Origin: CAYMPW01 sp964392725
GTDB taxonomy: Archaea > Thermoplasmatota > Thermoplasmata > Methanomassiliicoccales > Methanomethylophilaceae
Length of the DNA: 64,000 bases
Assembly (NCBI GenBank): GCA_964392725.1
Contig: CAYMPW010000002.1
Location: 19,520-83,519, forward strand
Direction of reading: 5' to 3'
A model generated the notes under the pieces. It saw nothing but the letters and a program-made list of their open reading frames with translations, had not been told where the DNA came from and made no database searches. Made by a program: the position numbers and the translations under genes. Shown here piece after piece: positions 42,500 to 51,315 of the stretch. Positions within the stretch are counted from its first letter, which is position 1; each line of letters starts with the position of its first letter.

Positions 42500-42924
42500 A
42501 TCGAACGGTAACGTCCGGGAGAGACTTCCGTAACCATACAGTTCTCGGTTAAAACATCGATAATTTCTTCACCATTATCGTAATCGATTTCTTGGATGTC
42601 GTTGAGCGTAAAGGTTCCCAAAATATCTGTGAGACCTGAAGCCAACACATCCAATTTTTCGTTTATGCTGTCACAGTGTTCGTATCTGTATGCCAAAGTG
42701 GTCATGGGATCCGAATCTTCTTTCTTTTCCTCTTTGTGTTGAGGTATAAAACCCGTAATCTCGGCAAAAGCTTCCCTTACGGATTCCTGACTCTGATCCT
42801 TGAAAAGAATTTTCGATTCTTTTACGGTTTGTTTGGTTCCGCAGTATGGACAACCGGTTGTGGATGAAGACATGTCTATCATTCTGTATTTTGAACATTT
42901 GTGGCACACGGTTACTGCGTACAT
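42496..42924 (-). CDS. Zinc-ribbon protein (DUF1922/DUF5817-like)
   Basis: A 142-residue protein starting MYAVTVCHKCSKY, with a rubredoxin-like knuckle of two CxxC pairs (CHKC near residue 7 and CPYCG near 25) and a helical, acidic C-terminal part. Archaeal proteins with this N-terminus are annotated as DUF1922 or DUF5817; no function is known to me. The frame is open 14 codons upstream, but the ATG at 42924 matches the family start and follows the arginine decarboxylase stop by five bases. The genes are co-transcribed. Confidence 0.7.
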   Translation of the reverse strand: MYAVTVCHKCSKYRMIDMSSSTTGCPYCGTKQTVKESKILFKDQSQESVREAFAEITGFIPQHKEEKKEDSDPMTTLAYRYEHCDSINEKLDVLASGLTDILGTFTLNDIQEIDYDNGEEIIDVLTENCMVTEVSPGRYRSI

Positions 42925-42929
42925 ACGTA

Positions 42930-43403
42930 TCACTGATATTCTGTAAATACCAAGGATGCGAGACAACAGCCGTAATTGTTCATGGGAATGCTGAGTTCCT
43001 CGGTTACATAATTGATTTCAAGAAGTTCGATTCCTCTGATCCTGGACATTTCTTCCATTTTCCATTTGAGATCGTTTCTCAGGGATTTTTCGGAACCGTG
43101 CATATGTCCTTCCGCAACATATCCGCCTTTTCCGTCTGCGCGGAATGCGTATGCTATGCCTGCAGAGATCATTTCTCCTTCGCATCCTCTCATCTGAGCC
43201 AAAACACAATGGGTGATTGCTCCCATGGGCATCTCTGTTTTGGGGACTTCTTTCGCATCGATCGGAATAACCGAAGATACGGCTACAAGGTTCTGTTCTC
43301 CGATCCCGGCACCGATAAGGGCGCGATCGAAAGCATTCAAACCGGATACTTCGCTTGTTGCGGAGCATGATGATACAAAGAATTTGGAAGGAACTAAGTT
43401 CAT
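42930..43403 (-). CDS. Pyruvoyl-dependent arginine decarboxylase
   Basis: A 157-residue proenzyme of the PvlArgDC family that makes agmatine from arginine for polyamine synthesis and, in archaea, for agmatidine in tRNA-Ile. The self-cleavage site is the Ser43-Ser44 pair in QNLVAVSSVIP; cleavage turns Ser44 into the pyruvoyl group. Downstream PMGAITHCVLAQMRG and SEKSLRNDLKWKMEEMSRIRG agree with the family. Length matches the Methanocaldococcus enzyme. Confidence 0.93.
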   Translation of the reverse strand: MNLVPSKFFVSSCSATSEVSGLNAFDRALIGAGIGEQNLVAVSSVIPIDAKEVPKTEMPMGAITHCVLAQMRGCEGEMISAGIAYAFRADGKGGYVAEGHMHGSEKSLRNDLKWKMEEMSRIRGIELLEINYVTEELSIPMNNYGCCLASLVFTEYQ

Positions 43404-43593
43404 AATCTCTGAGATACGCTTAATGTTTAAAATTTTAGCCCTATTCCTTTGTTTTATAGGGTTTGGAAGAGTGATTTGTATCGAGTTTTGGACTTAGATA
43501 TTTTCTATTGGACAAAGTCAAACTTTTTGATGAGTTCGGTAACCTATAATGGACAAAACAACATGTTTAAATCTCGGTGACCGATATAAAAAT

Positions 43594-44811
43594 ATGGATT
43601 CGGAATATTTGAAGAGGACATACTTCGGAAAGATAGAACCATTTATTGGAAATCCGAACATAAAAGTGTTAACCGGAATCAGAAGATGTGGTAAATCCAC
43701 CATAACGATGATGGTAAAAGATACGATTTTGAAAAAAGATTCCTCTGCAAATATAATCGAAATCAATTTTGAAAAGTTGGAATTCTTCGAGTTAAAAGAT
43801 CATCAAAAATTATACGGATTTGTAAAAGATAATCATAAAGATGCAGTAAGCAATTATCTTTTCATAGATGAAATTCAGAATGTTTCAAATTGGGAACTGG
43901 CCATCGAATCCATACTCACTGAAAACATATGTGAAATCTATCTTACGGGATCGAATTCCGAAATACTTTCGGAACGTTTAACAAACATTTGCGGAAGATT
44001 CGATTTTTTGAATGTTCAGCCTCTGTCTCTCAACGAGTGTATATATTTCTGTAAAAGCAATGGGTTGGATTCAAATCCCGACGCGGTTTTCGACAGATAT
44101 CTCCGTCAGGGAGGATTTCCCTTCCTTTGGATAAATAATTATCCAGATTCTGGCGCTTATTCGATTATAAGAGATATTCATTTCATTTCAACGGCAAAGG
44201 ATGTTATTGAAAGATACAAAATAAGAAACGAATCCATATTGGACAGAATTATCTTGTTCCTTTGTGACAACATCGGCAATACAACATCTGTGAATAACAT
44301 CTATGAAGCTTTATCAAAAAATATACAGGTGTCCAAGACAACCGTGTACAAATACATCGAATATTTGGAAAACGCACACTTTATTTCAAAAGTCAATACA
44401 TATGATTTGAGAGGCAAGAAAATTTTAGACCCAGCATACAAATTCTATCTTACGGATTTGGGTATGAAACACGCTCTTCTCGGATATAGGAAAGAAGACA
44501 TATCCAAACATTTGGAAAATATCGTATTCTTGGAGATGAAAAACAGAGGATACGAAGTTTACGTTGGACAGTTAAACAACAAAGAAATCGATTTCGTGGG
44601 CGAGAGAGCGGGAGAGAAAATCTACGTGCAGGTTACGTACATGCTGTCTTCGGATGAAACAATCGAGAGAGAATTCGGTAATTTGAAAAAGATTAAAGAC
44701 AACTTTCCAAAATTCGTTGTCGGAATGGATCCTTTGTGGAAAGAAGAAGGCCAAATCGAAGGAATCAGGTATCGCGATATCGTACAATTCCTGACGTCCG
44801 ACGATTGGTAA
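43594..44811 (+). CDS. Stand-alone AAA ATPase with C-terminal DUF4143 domain
   Basis: A 405-residue P-loop ATPase of a family that is widely multiplied in archaea and gut microbes. Walker A GIRRCGKST is at residues 28-36, Walker B YLFIDEIQNV near 90, a sensor LTGSNSEIL near 118, and a C-terminal DUF4143 nuclease-like domain with YEVYVGQLNNKEIDFVGERAGEKIYVQVTY. The DUF4143 motif E-x-DF-x-K-like suggests a restriction-endonuclease fold. The frame is open to 43549, but a gtttaaat element at 43565-43572 makes the ATG at 43594 leaderless. Function unknown. Confidence 0.8.
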   Translation: MDSEYLKRTYFGKIEPFIGNPNIKVLTGIRRCGKSTITMMVKDTILKKDSSANIIEINFEKLEFFELKDHQKLYGFVKDNHKDAVSNYLFIDEIQNVSNWELAIESILTENICEIYLTGSNSEILSERLTNICGRFDFLNVQPLSLNECIYFCKSNGLDSNPDAVFDRYLRQGGFPFLWINNYPDSGAYSIIRDIHFISTAKDVIERYKIRNESILDRIILFLCDNIGNTTSVNNIYEALSKNIQVSKTTVYKYIEYLENAHFISKVNTYDLRGKKILDPAYKFYLTDLGMKHALLGYRKEDISKHLENIVFLEMKNRGYEVYVGQLNNKEIDFVGERAGEKIYVQVTYMLSSDETIEREFGNLKKIKDNFPKFVVGMDPLWKEEGQIEGIRYRDIVQFLTSDDW

Positions 44812-44821
44812 TCCTTTCGAA

Positions 44822-45550
44822 TCAACCATAGATGTGTTCATTCGATTCGGTGTTTCCTTCTTTGATACGGGCATCAATCTCCTCTGCTTCTTTGAAGAGA
44901 GGTTCCGTATCCACTTTGACTTCGGGAAGCATTCTCGAAAGCGGATCGAGAAGTCTTGCGGCCGCACGGGGGTCGGGAAGCGAAGGGTTTGCGGTTGTCA
45001 ACAAAGTCATTACATCCATGTTTGCGGCAATGGCGTTGAACAACATAACTCCGGACAATCCGCGAATCAATCCCTCTTTGAACTGCGTAACATCATATTT
45101 TTCCAGAATCGCTTTGCTGTCGGCGGTAGATGAAACTCCCAAAAGGATATTTTCCGCACTGTATGCGGGAATTCCTTCCAGGGATATGATGGTTTTAACA
45201 CCTTTTTCTTTCAACCAATTCAATAATGCCACGCCTAAGGAATATTGCTGTTCGGGACGCGGAATCATTTCGGAAGTAACGATAATCAATTCCTTACAGG
45301 ATATTCCTCCATCGTCTTCGACTCCGCGAACTCCCGCATAAACTTTCACGGGAGGCAAAGGAGCACCGTTCTCTATAACCGCATATGGTGGAAAATCCGG
45401 TGAACTCAAACCCCCGATTAATTCAAGTTTCAATTCACGGGCAAGAAAATTGGTTGCAATCGAACTTGCAAGACCGATACTGGGGAATCCTACGATGGCA
45501 ACGGGGTCTTCGAAAGACATGTCCGCGTAGGTGTGATATCTGAGTTCCAT
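44822..45550 (-). CDS. PAC2 family proteasome-assembly-chaperone-like protein
   Basis: A 242-residue protein of the archaeal PAC2 (proteasome assembly chaperone) family. The N-terminal strand-loop VAIVGFPSIGLASSIATNFLARELKLELIGGLSSPDFPPYAVIENG (about residues 17-62) is characteristic, as is LEGIPAYSAE in the middle. Archaeal members are thought to help 20S proteasome assembly, although the evidence is limited. I start at the ATG at 45550; the frame goes on to 45595 but that would overlap the divergent promoter region. Confidence 0.83.
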   Translation of the reverse strand: MELRYHTYADMSFEDPVAIVGFPSIGLASSIATNFLARELKLELIGGLSSPDFPPYAVIENGAPLPPVKVYAGVRGVEDDGGISCKELIIVTSEMIPRPEQQYSLGVALLNWLKEKGVKTIISLEGIPAYSAENILLGVSSTADSKAILEKYDVTQFKEGLIRGLSGVMLFNAIAANMDVMTLLTTANPSLPDPRAAARLLDPLSRMLPEVKVDTEPLFKEAEEIDARIKEGNTESNEHIYG

Positions 45551-45602
45551 AAAGGGGATAATCGCGTTACTTCTTTTAATGTATGTTGCATTCATGTGAA
45601 AT

Positions 45603-46883
45603 ATGGCAGACGAAGATCAGAGAATAACCGTTCTCAAAACCTCCGCGGGAATTCCCGTCGTGGTTGAAAAAATGAAAGATTCCGGAAGTGCGGCTTATAC
45701 GGTTGCGGTCAACACGGGATCGAGAGATGAAACCAAAGATATCTTTGGAATTTCGCATCTTTTGGAACACGTCGTTTTCAGAGAAACAGAAACCCGTTCT
45801 TCGTATCAGATGGCAAAAGAGATGGAAGCTGCGGGAGGAGAACTCAACGCATTCACATCCAAAGAAATCACTGCATTTTACGGCATAACAATCAAAGAGA
45901 CCGCAGATGTCGCAAGAGAAATGGTTGCAGACATCGTTGCACATCCTAAAATCAACGAAAATGATGTTGAAATGGAGAAAAAGATTGTTCTTCAGGAAAT
46001 CAGCATGGTTCGTAACGATCCCGAAACATATATTCACGATCTTTTCGCACAGACTGTTTGGAAAGGACACAAACTTTCACAGGACGAAGCGGGAGAAGTG
46101 GACATCGTCAAGAAATTGGGATCCAAAGAACTTCGCGAATATTATGAGAATTATTACAAAGCAAACAACTTCGCGGTTTTTGCCGTCGGAGATATCGATC
46201 CCGAAGAAACAGTCGCATGGGCAGAAGAAAACTTTGATAATCTGTCCGGAGGAACCGTAAATCAGCGTTCCGCTCCCACGACGTACAAAGCAAATTACGA
46301 TCGTATTGTAAGTAAAAGCGATCACTGTTACATCGCAATGGGTTTCCCATCATTCGATGCATGTCATCCCGACAAAGAAGTCGCAACACTTCTCAGCGCA
46401 ATTTTGGGATCCGGAACAAGTTCCAGATTATTCCAATCCGTAAGAGAAGAGAAAGGTTTGGTTTATTCGATTTACAATTCAACCGATCAGAACAGCGATG
46501 CCGCTTCCATGGGAACATACATGTCCGCAACCGTCGATAATGCAATCGAAGCAATGGAAACCACTGCATCGACATATAAGAAATTAAGAGATGAAGGACT
46601 TGAGCCCGGCGAACTTCAGAGATTCAAGAATCTCATCAAGGGAGCAACCGTAAGAGCAATGGAATCTTCTTCACAGCGTATGTACAGGTTAACACGCAAC
46701 TATATGTTGACGGGAAAACCCGAACCTTATGAAAACCGTCTTGCCGCAATGGATAAGATTACGGAAGAAGACGTTATGCGTGTAGCAGGGGATATTCTGA
46801 GAGCAGATCGTCTGAATCTTACTCTGTATGGGGAATCCAACAGAAAATTGAAGAAATTCAGTCCTGATCAGCTTGACCTTTGA
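45603..46883 (+). CDS. M16 family zinc metallopeptidase
   Basis: A 426-residue insulinase/pitrilysin-family peptidase. The inverted zinc motif HLLEH is at residues 52-56, with the third ligand Glu in the later KKIVLQEISM segment, and the second half has the R-Y pair region typical of M16B. Single-domain M16B peptidases act as dimers on small peptides or misfolded segments. It lies divergently from PAC2 and convergently with the hydrogenase maturation peptidase, whose 3' end overlaps its own by 26 bases. Confidence 0.9.
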   Translation: MADEDQRITVLKTSAGIPVVVEKMKDSGSAAYTVAVNTGSRDETKDIFGISHLLEHVVFRETETRSSYQMAKEMEAAGGELNAFTSKEITAFYGITIKETADVAREMVADIVAHPKINENDVEMEKKIVLQEISMVRNDPETYIHDLFAQTVWKGHKLSQDEAGEVDIVKKLGSKELREYYENYYKANNFAVFAVGDIDPEETVAWAEENFDNLSGGTVNQRSAPTTYKANYDRIVSKSDHCYIAMGFPSFDACHPDKEVATLLSAILGSGTSSRLFQSVREEKGLVYSIYNSTDQNSDAASMGTYMSATVDNAIEAMETTASTYKKLRDEGLEPGELQRFKNLIKGATVRAMESSSQRMYRLTRNYMLTGKPEPYENRLAAMDKITEEDVMRVAGDILRADRLNLTLYGESNRKLKKFSPDQLDL

Positions 46884-47382
46884 ATTCTTCGATGATGTGA
46901 AGAACCGCTTCGACCGCGCTGTCAACGATTGCTTCCACCTTGGGAGTCAATCCTTCGCGAACGGTTTGGATATCTTCGACTTCGATGGCAACGAAACGTA
47001 CGGATGTGGGCATCATTTCCGGTGCTACCTGTAAACCGATTGCCATTGCGGTCGCCAAATTTACGTCGTGAGCGGAAGCGTTGGTAACGGTTGGTTCAAA
47101 ATCTTCCGGATCGAAAAACATGATCGTTCCGGGTTCGTATTGACGGGTTTGAATAGCATCCACGATGATTACGTGTCTGTAACCGTACATGACCGGGATA
47201 ATATCCAATCCGCCGATGGCTTCCTGACGGGTTTCTACTTTTTCAAGGTTAAGATTCTCTATCTTCTCAGATACAATCAAACCGATAGCATCGTCCGACA
47301 TAATCGGGCTTCCCAATCCTACAACAAGAATATTTTCCGAAGTTTCTTCGCTTCTAGTCATTTTGCCACTGGTTCGAATCAT
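46858..47382 (-). CDS. Hydrogenase maturation protease (HycI/HyaD family)
   Basis: A 174-residue endopeptidase of the family that trims the C-terminus of [NiFe]-hydrogenase large subunits after nickel insertion. Seen are VVGLGSPIMSDDAIG at residues 20-34 with the metal-binding Asp, VDAIQ in the middle, and SAHDVNLATAM with the His ligand near 113. No hydrogenase subunit is adjacent, so the target (for example an F420-non-reducing Mvh or an Ech/Fpo-linked enzyme) must be elsewhere. A start at the internal Met8 is possible. Confidence 0.88.
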   Translation of the reverse strand: MIRTSGKMTRSEETSENILVVGLGSPIMSDDAIGLIVSEKIENLNLEKVETRQEAIGGLDIIPVMYGYRHVIIVDAIQTRQYEPGTIMFFDPEDFEPTVTNASAHDVNLATAMAIGLQVAPEMMPTSVRFVAIEVEDIQTVREGLTPKVEAIVDSAVEAVLHIIEEFKGQADQD

Positions 47383-47416
47383 GCGTCGAACCTTTTTAGA
47401 TTTATCCGTATGTTTT

Positions 47417-48769
47417 TCATTCGTACAGGTTGTTCAAAGTTACAAGCGTAACGTCTTTGTCTGATAATTCGTCTGAAAAGTCGGATTTGGAAAAGAGTAT
47501 GAAATTCGGATTCGTCAATCCTTTTACGTATTCGGAACGGTTTTTAAGCGTGGATAATGTCTTTTCTGTTGTGGGGGCATTTCTGAATTTACATTCTCCG
47601 AATAACGTACGGTCAATCTTTCCGTCCGTGACGATTGCTACGAGATCGATATCAACATCTTCGTCTTCGACGCGACCCCACCATTTTCCAATTTTTCTGC
47701 ATTCGTATTTTCCTTTTACATATTCAGAACAAACATTTTCGAATGCGAAACCGTAGAATGTATCTATTGTTTGTTTCAATCTTTCATATGTAATTTCGGG
47801 ATCGGCAGATTGAATTAAAGACATATTCGGAACGATTACGTTGAAATGAAACATCAGTAAATTGTCTTTTATGCGATATGTTGGTTTTTTGGGAGCATTT
47901 CCAAGAGGTGTAACAACTTCAACTAAATCTAAAAATTCAAGATTTTTCAGATATCTGTTGCATAAAGGTTCAGAGATTCCCGTTTTTTCGGAGATTTCTT
48001 TCGGACGAACGGAACCTCCTGCTATTTTCATCAATATGTCGGAGTATGATGACGATGGAGATAATTCCCGTATGACTGTGCTTTCCGCAGCACTTCTAAG
48101 TTCTGCGTACGGGCCGAAGAATTCGTTTATAATCGCTTCTTTGGATGATTTTCCATCCAAATATTTGTGATACAATGGAATTCCGCCCGCAATCATGTAG
48201 AGTTTGAGATTTTCTTCATTACTGAGATTCGGATGGAAGTTTTTACATTCTTTATACGACAATGGTTTGATTTCCATCGGACCCGTGAAACGTCCGAAGA
48301 GCGGTTTATCTTTATTTTCCAAGCATTCCCGCATTGCACGTATCGATGATCCGCATATGATTAGGAAGATGTTGAGGTTTGGAAGTACCAAATCAATAAA
48401 ATGTTGTAACATCGAATCGATTCCATCTTTTGTTTTGGTAAGATGCGGGTATTCATCAAAGATAAGAACGGTTTTTTTGTCAGTTGGAATTTTTTTGATT
48501 TGATCCAGGAAATCCAAGAATGTTTTCGGAACAGGTTCAATGTTTCCCGTAAAATCCGATAAAGATTTGGAAAACGATTCTAAATTGGAGGTGAGTGAGC
48601 CGTTTATTCCTGAAAAATATAGTTTTTGTTTATTTTCACAAAATTTGTTGAGCAAGGTTGTTTTACCGACTCTGCGCCTACCATAAATTGCACATGTTCC
48701 CGATCCCGGGCGAGAATATCTTTTCTCAAGCGCTTCGAGTTCTATGGTACGGCCAACAAATTTCTCCAT
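47417..48769 (-). CDS. Stand-alone archaeal ATPase with DUF234 domain
   Basis: A 450-residue protein with an AAA-like ATPase domain (Walker A GRRRVGKTT at residues 30-38, Walker B TVLIFDEYPHL near 101-110), a winged-helix linker (about 255-300: RPKEISEKTGISEPLCNRYLKNLEFLDLV), and a C-terminal DUF234 domain with nuclease-like DVDIDLVAI ... FGECKF. Such genes are abundant, often rapidly changing members of archaeal genomes of unknown function. It is unrelated in sequence to the DUF4143 ATPase 4 kb upstream but shares the ATPase plus nuclease-like layout. Confidence 0.82.
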   Translation of the reverse strand: MEKFVGRTIELEALEKRYSRPGSGTCAIYGRRRVGKTTLLNKFCENKQKLYFSGINGSLTSNLESFSKSLSDFTGNIEPVPKTFLDFLDQIKKIPTDKKTVLIFDEYPHLTKTKDGIDSMLQHFIDLVLPNLNIFLIICGSSIRAMRECLENKDKPLFGRFTGPMEIKPLSYKECKNFHPNLSNEENLKLYMIAGGIPLYHKYLDGKSSKEAIINEFFGPYAELRSAAESTVIRELSPSSSYSDILMKIAGGSVRPKEISEKTGISEPLCNRYLKNLEFLDLVEVVTPLGNAPKKPTYRIKDNLLMFHFNVIVPNMSLIQSADPEITYERLKQTIDTFYGFAFENVCSEYVKGKYECRKIGKWWGRVEDEDVDIDLVAIVTDGKIDRTLFGECKFRNAPTTEKTLSTLKNRSEYVKGLTNPNFILFSKSDFSDELSDKDVTLVTLNNLYE

Positions 48770-48929
48770 ATTATTGAATCGAATGGGAATTACATAATCT
48801 TTACATTTTAGTTAAGATTTTTTCAATCTTCATCATTCAGTTAAGATTGCGATTCAACCTCACATTTCTCACCCTTTCTGCGCGCTTAAAATTATCAATA
48901 CTTATATCCGAGTATGCCCATACGATTTC

Positions 48930-49730
48930 GTGAACTTGGAAGTAAAAACATCTATCGAAATCAACGGACACACGATAACCACCCGTCAACTCGAAGTTCT
49001 TTCCGCGGTAGCCGAAAAAGGAAGTAAAACTTCCGCCGCCAAATTCTTGGGAATTTCTCCACCCGTAGTTCACAAATATATTGCTTCGATGGAAGATATC
49101 GTCGGAGAATCTCTTTTGGAATCCACTCCCGCGGGATCTACATTAACCGAAGCCGGAAAAAAGATTCTGAATGTTTTCAATCAATCCAACCTTCGTTGCG
49201 ACCGTTCTAGAAAGTTTACGGTTGCCTGTTCTCCCGTAACCGAAGATTTGCTTATGTCCGTATTGTCGGCATTGAAATTGGATGTCAATCTTATTATTTC
49301 GGATAATGAAGTTAATTTAAGATCAATGAACGAAGGATTGGCAGATATGGCGATTATCGACGACCCCATGTATCTTTTCGAAGCGGAACAATTCCTTTGG
49401 AAAGAAATCGGAACCATGGGAATGGTTCACGTGGATAACGGAAGTTCATACATTAGATACAGATTCGGAGCCCAGAGAATCGCATACATGTATCTCGATT
49501 CATTGGATGTTCCGTATTCAATAGATGCCGAGACATTTTCTTTGAGTGATTTATTGGCATCTAACAGAAGTTTCTTCGTAGATGAATTTCTCCTATTAAG
49601 AAAAGGAATAAGGTTGAAATCCGCCGTTGATCCGAGAGTGCTCAGACATACCATTACGGCAGTCTATCACGAGGAAAGTAAGATGGTAAACAGGATAACC
49701 GTGGCGCTTTTGGCAAAACACTTGGAATGA
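48930..49730 (+). CDS. LysR/ModE-like transcriptional regulator
   Basis: A 266-residue regulator with an N-terminal winged helix (residues 13-72: ITTRQLEVLSAVAEKGSKTSAAKFLGISPPVVHKYIASMEDIVG), as in LysR and ModE proteins, and a C-terminal part resembling a degenerate periplasmic-binding-protein fold (DLLASNRSFFVDEFLLLRKGIRL). The effector is unknown. It starts with GTG at 48930, about 25-30 bases after the TATA-like acttatat at 48899-48906, so the transcript is probably leaderless. hdrCB follows in the same direction after 86 bases with its own promoter. Confidence 0.75.
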   Translation: MNLEVKTSIEINGHTITTRQLEVLSAVAEKGSKTSAAKFLGISPPVVHKYIASMEDIVGESLLESTPAGSTLTEAGKKILNVFNQSNLRCDRSRKFTVACSPVTEDLLMSVLSALKLDVNLIISDNEVNLRSMNEGLADMAIIDDPMYLFEAEQFLWKEIGTMGMVHVDNGSSYIRYRFGAQRIAYMYLDSLDVPYSIDAETFSLSDLLASNRSFFVDEFLLLRKGIRLKSAVDPRVLRHTITAVYHEESKMVNRITVALLAKHLE

Positions 49731-49775
49731 GGTATTATCCTTTGGGTTAATACCATCTCATTTACAACTATCTCT

Positions 49776-49784
49776 ATTATATAT
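49776..49784 (+). promoter_or_regulatory. Promoter of hdrCB
   Basis: The TATA element attatatat ends 33 bases before the hdrC ATG. Initiation near 49805-49810 would leave a very short leader; a taggtaat stretch lies just before the ATG. Confidence 0.6.
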
Positions 49785-49816
49785 CGAGACTGTATTTTTG
49801 GAGTTAGGTAATATTT

Positions 49817-50311
49817 ATGGTAGTGCCGAACAACGATTTCATAAACGAATTGGAAGCCGCTGGCGCAGGCGACGTCAAAATGTGTTTCCAGTGCGGAACT
49901 TGTACAGCAAGTTGCCCCTCAGGAGTTCAGACATCCTACAGGACCAGAAAACTCATGAGAATGGCTCAGCTTGGAATGAAAGAAGAGATTCTCACCAGCG
50001 AAGAACTTTGGCAGTGCACAACTTGCTACGCATGCGTTGAGAGATGCCCCCGTGCAGTCCCTATTGTTGATATCATCATCACACTCAGGAACATGGCGGT
50101 CGCAAACGGTAAAATGTACGAAAACCACAAGAAGACTGCAACCGCACTCTCTACCTTCGGACACACCGTATCCATCAACGACGATGTCAAAGCAAACAGG
50201 AAAGCACTCGGACTCTCCGAAGTACCCCCTACTGTTCTTGCAAATGACAAAGCAAAGGCTGATTTCGACAAACTCCTGAAACTTACTGGTTTCGACAAAA
50301 TTGTGGAGTGA
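49817..50311 (+). CDS. hdrC: CoB-CoM heterodisulfide reductase subunit C
   Basis: A 164-residue iron-sulfur protein that passes electrons from HdrA to the catalytic HdrB in the final step of methanogenesis, the reduction of the CoM-S-S-CoB heterodisulfide. Two 4Fe-4S motifs are visible: C23, C26, C29, C33 (CFQCGTCTASCP) and C67, C70, C73, C77 (CTTCYACVERCP). Its C-terminal part is helical without membrane spans, so this is the soluble HdrABC type. The stop overlaps the region before hdrB. HdrA is not in the window. Confidence 0.95.
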   Translation: MVVPNNDFINELEAAGAGDVKMCFQCGTCTASCPSGVQTSYRTRKLMRMAQLGMKEEILTSEELWQCTTCYACVERCPRAVPIVDIIITLRNMAVANGKMYENHKKTATALSTFGHTVSINDDVKANRKALGLSEVPPTVLANDKAKADFDKLLKLTGFDKIVE

Positions 50312-50316
50312 TTATA

Positions 50317-51162
50317 ATGGCTAAATACGCATTTTTCCTTGGCTGCATCGCACCTCTCAGGTACCCCGGTGTAGAAAAATCTACAAGAGATGTCTGCGAA
50401 AAACTCGGAATCGAGCTCGTAGACCTTAAAGACGCAAGCTGCTGTCCTGCACCTGGTGTAATCAGAGCATTCAGCAAAGAAACCTGGCTCGCCGCAGCTG
50501 CAAGAAACCTTGCACTCGCAGAGAAAGAGGGACTCGAAATCGTTACAATCTGTAACGGTTGCTACGGATCACTCTTTGACGCAGCACACGAACTCGCAGA
50601 AGACCCCGAACTCCTCAAAAAGGTAAACGGAATTCTCGCAGAAATCGGTATGGAATACAAAGGCACAACCAAAGTAAGGCACTTCGCAGAAGTTCTTTAC
50701 AACGAAGTCGGTCTTGACAAGATCAAAGCCGCAGTTGCAAAGCCCTTGGATTACGAAGTAGCAGTCTTCTACGGATGCCACTTCCTTAAGCCCAGCAAGA
50801 TCAAAGCAATCGATGATCCTGAGAACCCTCACATCCTCGATGAATTGGTTGAAGCAGTCGGCGCAAAGAGCATGCCCAGAAAGCAGAAGATGATGTGCTG
50901 TGGAGCAGGAGGAGGTCTCAGAGCCGCTTTCGGAGACACCGCATTGAAATTCACCAAACAGAACTTGGAGAACATGAAAGAATCCGGAGCAAAATACATC
51001 ATCGATGTATGTCCGTTCTGTCACCTTCAGTTCGACCAGAGCCAGAAAGACCTTGGATACAGCATCCCTGTTCTCCACTTGTCTCAGCTCTTTGGTATTG
51101 CAATGGGTATGGAAGCTAAAGATCTCGGTCTTGAAGCTCACGCCACACCTGTAAAGCTCTAA
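50317..51162 (+). CDS. hdrB: CoB-CoM heterodisulfide reductase subunit B
   Basis: A 281-residue catalytic subunit that binds the two non-cubane clusters where heterodisulfide is cleaved. It starts KYAFFLGCIAPLRYPGVEKSTRD; the first CCG domain has SCCPAPGV and CNGCYG, the second CHFLKP, CCGAGGG and CPFCHLQFD. The frame is open to a GTG at 50308 in hdrC, but the ATG at 50317 gives the family start. In Methanomassiliicoccales the Hdr complex couples with F420-independent hydrogenase and possibly with an Fpo-like complex. Confidence 0.95.
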   Translation: MAKYAFFLGCIAPLRYPGVEKSTRDVCEKLGIELVDLKDASCCPAPGVIRAFSKETWLAAAARNLALAEKEGLEIVTICNGCYGSLFDAAHELAEDPELLKKVNGILAEIGMEYKGTTKVRHFAEVLYNEVGLDKIKAAVAKPLDYEVAVFYGCHFLKPSKIKAIDDPENPHILDELVEAVGAKSMPRKQKMMCCGAGGGLRAAFGDTALKFTKQNLENMKESGAKYIIDVCPFCHLQFDQSQKDLGYSIPVLHLSQLFGIAMGMEAKDLGLEAHATPVKL

Positions 51163-51171
51163 ACTTTTATT

Positions 51172-51197
51172 GACGGGGTGTAAAAACCCCGTCTTTC
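51172..51197 (+). terminator. Hairpin terminator after hdrCB
   Basis: An 8-base-pair stem, gacggggt / accccgtc, with a six-base loop and a following ttt, ten bases after the hdrB stop. Confidence 0.7.
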
Positions 51198-51315
51198 CCT
51201 TCTACAATTTTGTATTGTGTTCTTTCTTTCCGTTTTTGGAAACTGTTTAATTGGATGTATAATCCAATACTACTTATAGCATTCACATATTGTGAAAAAT
51301 AACAACCGTGAAGCT

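Noticed and set aside
48808..48850. Repeated agttaagatt and inverted aatctt near the LysR-like promoter as an operator array
   Set aside because: Short, AT-rich and irregularly spaced; it may be chance in an AT-rich intergenic region.
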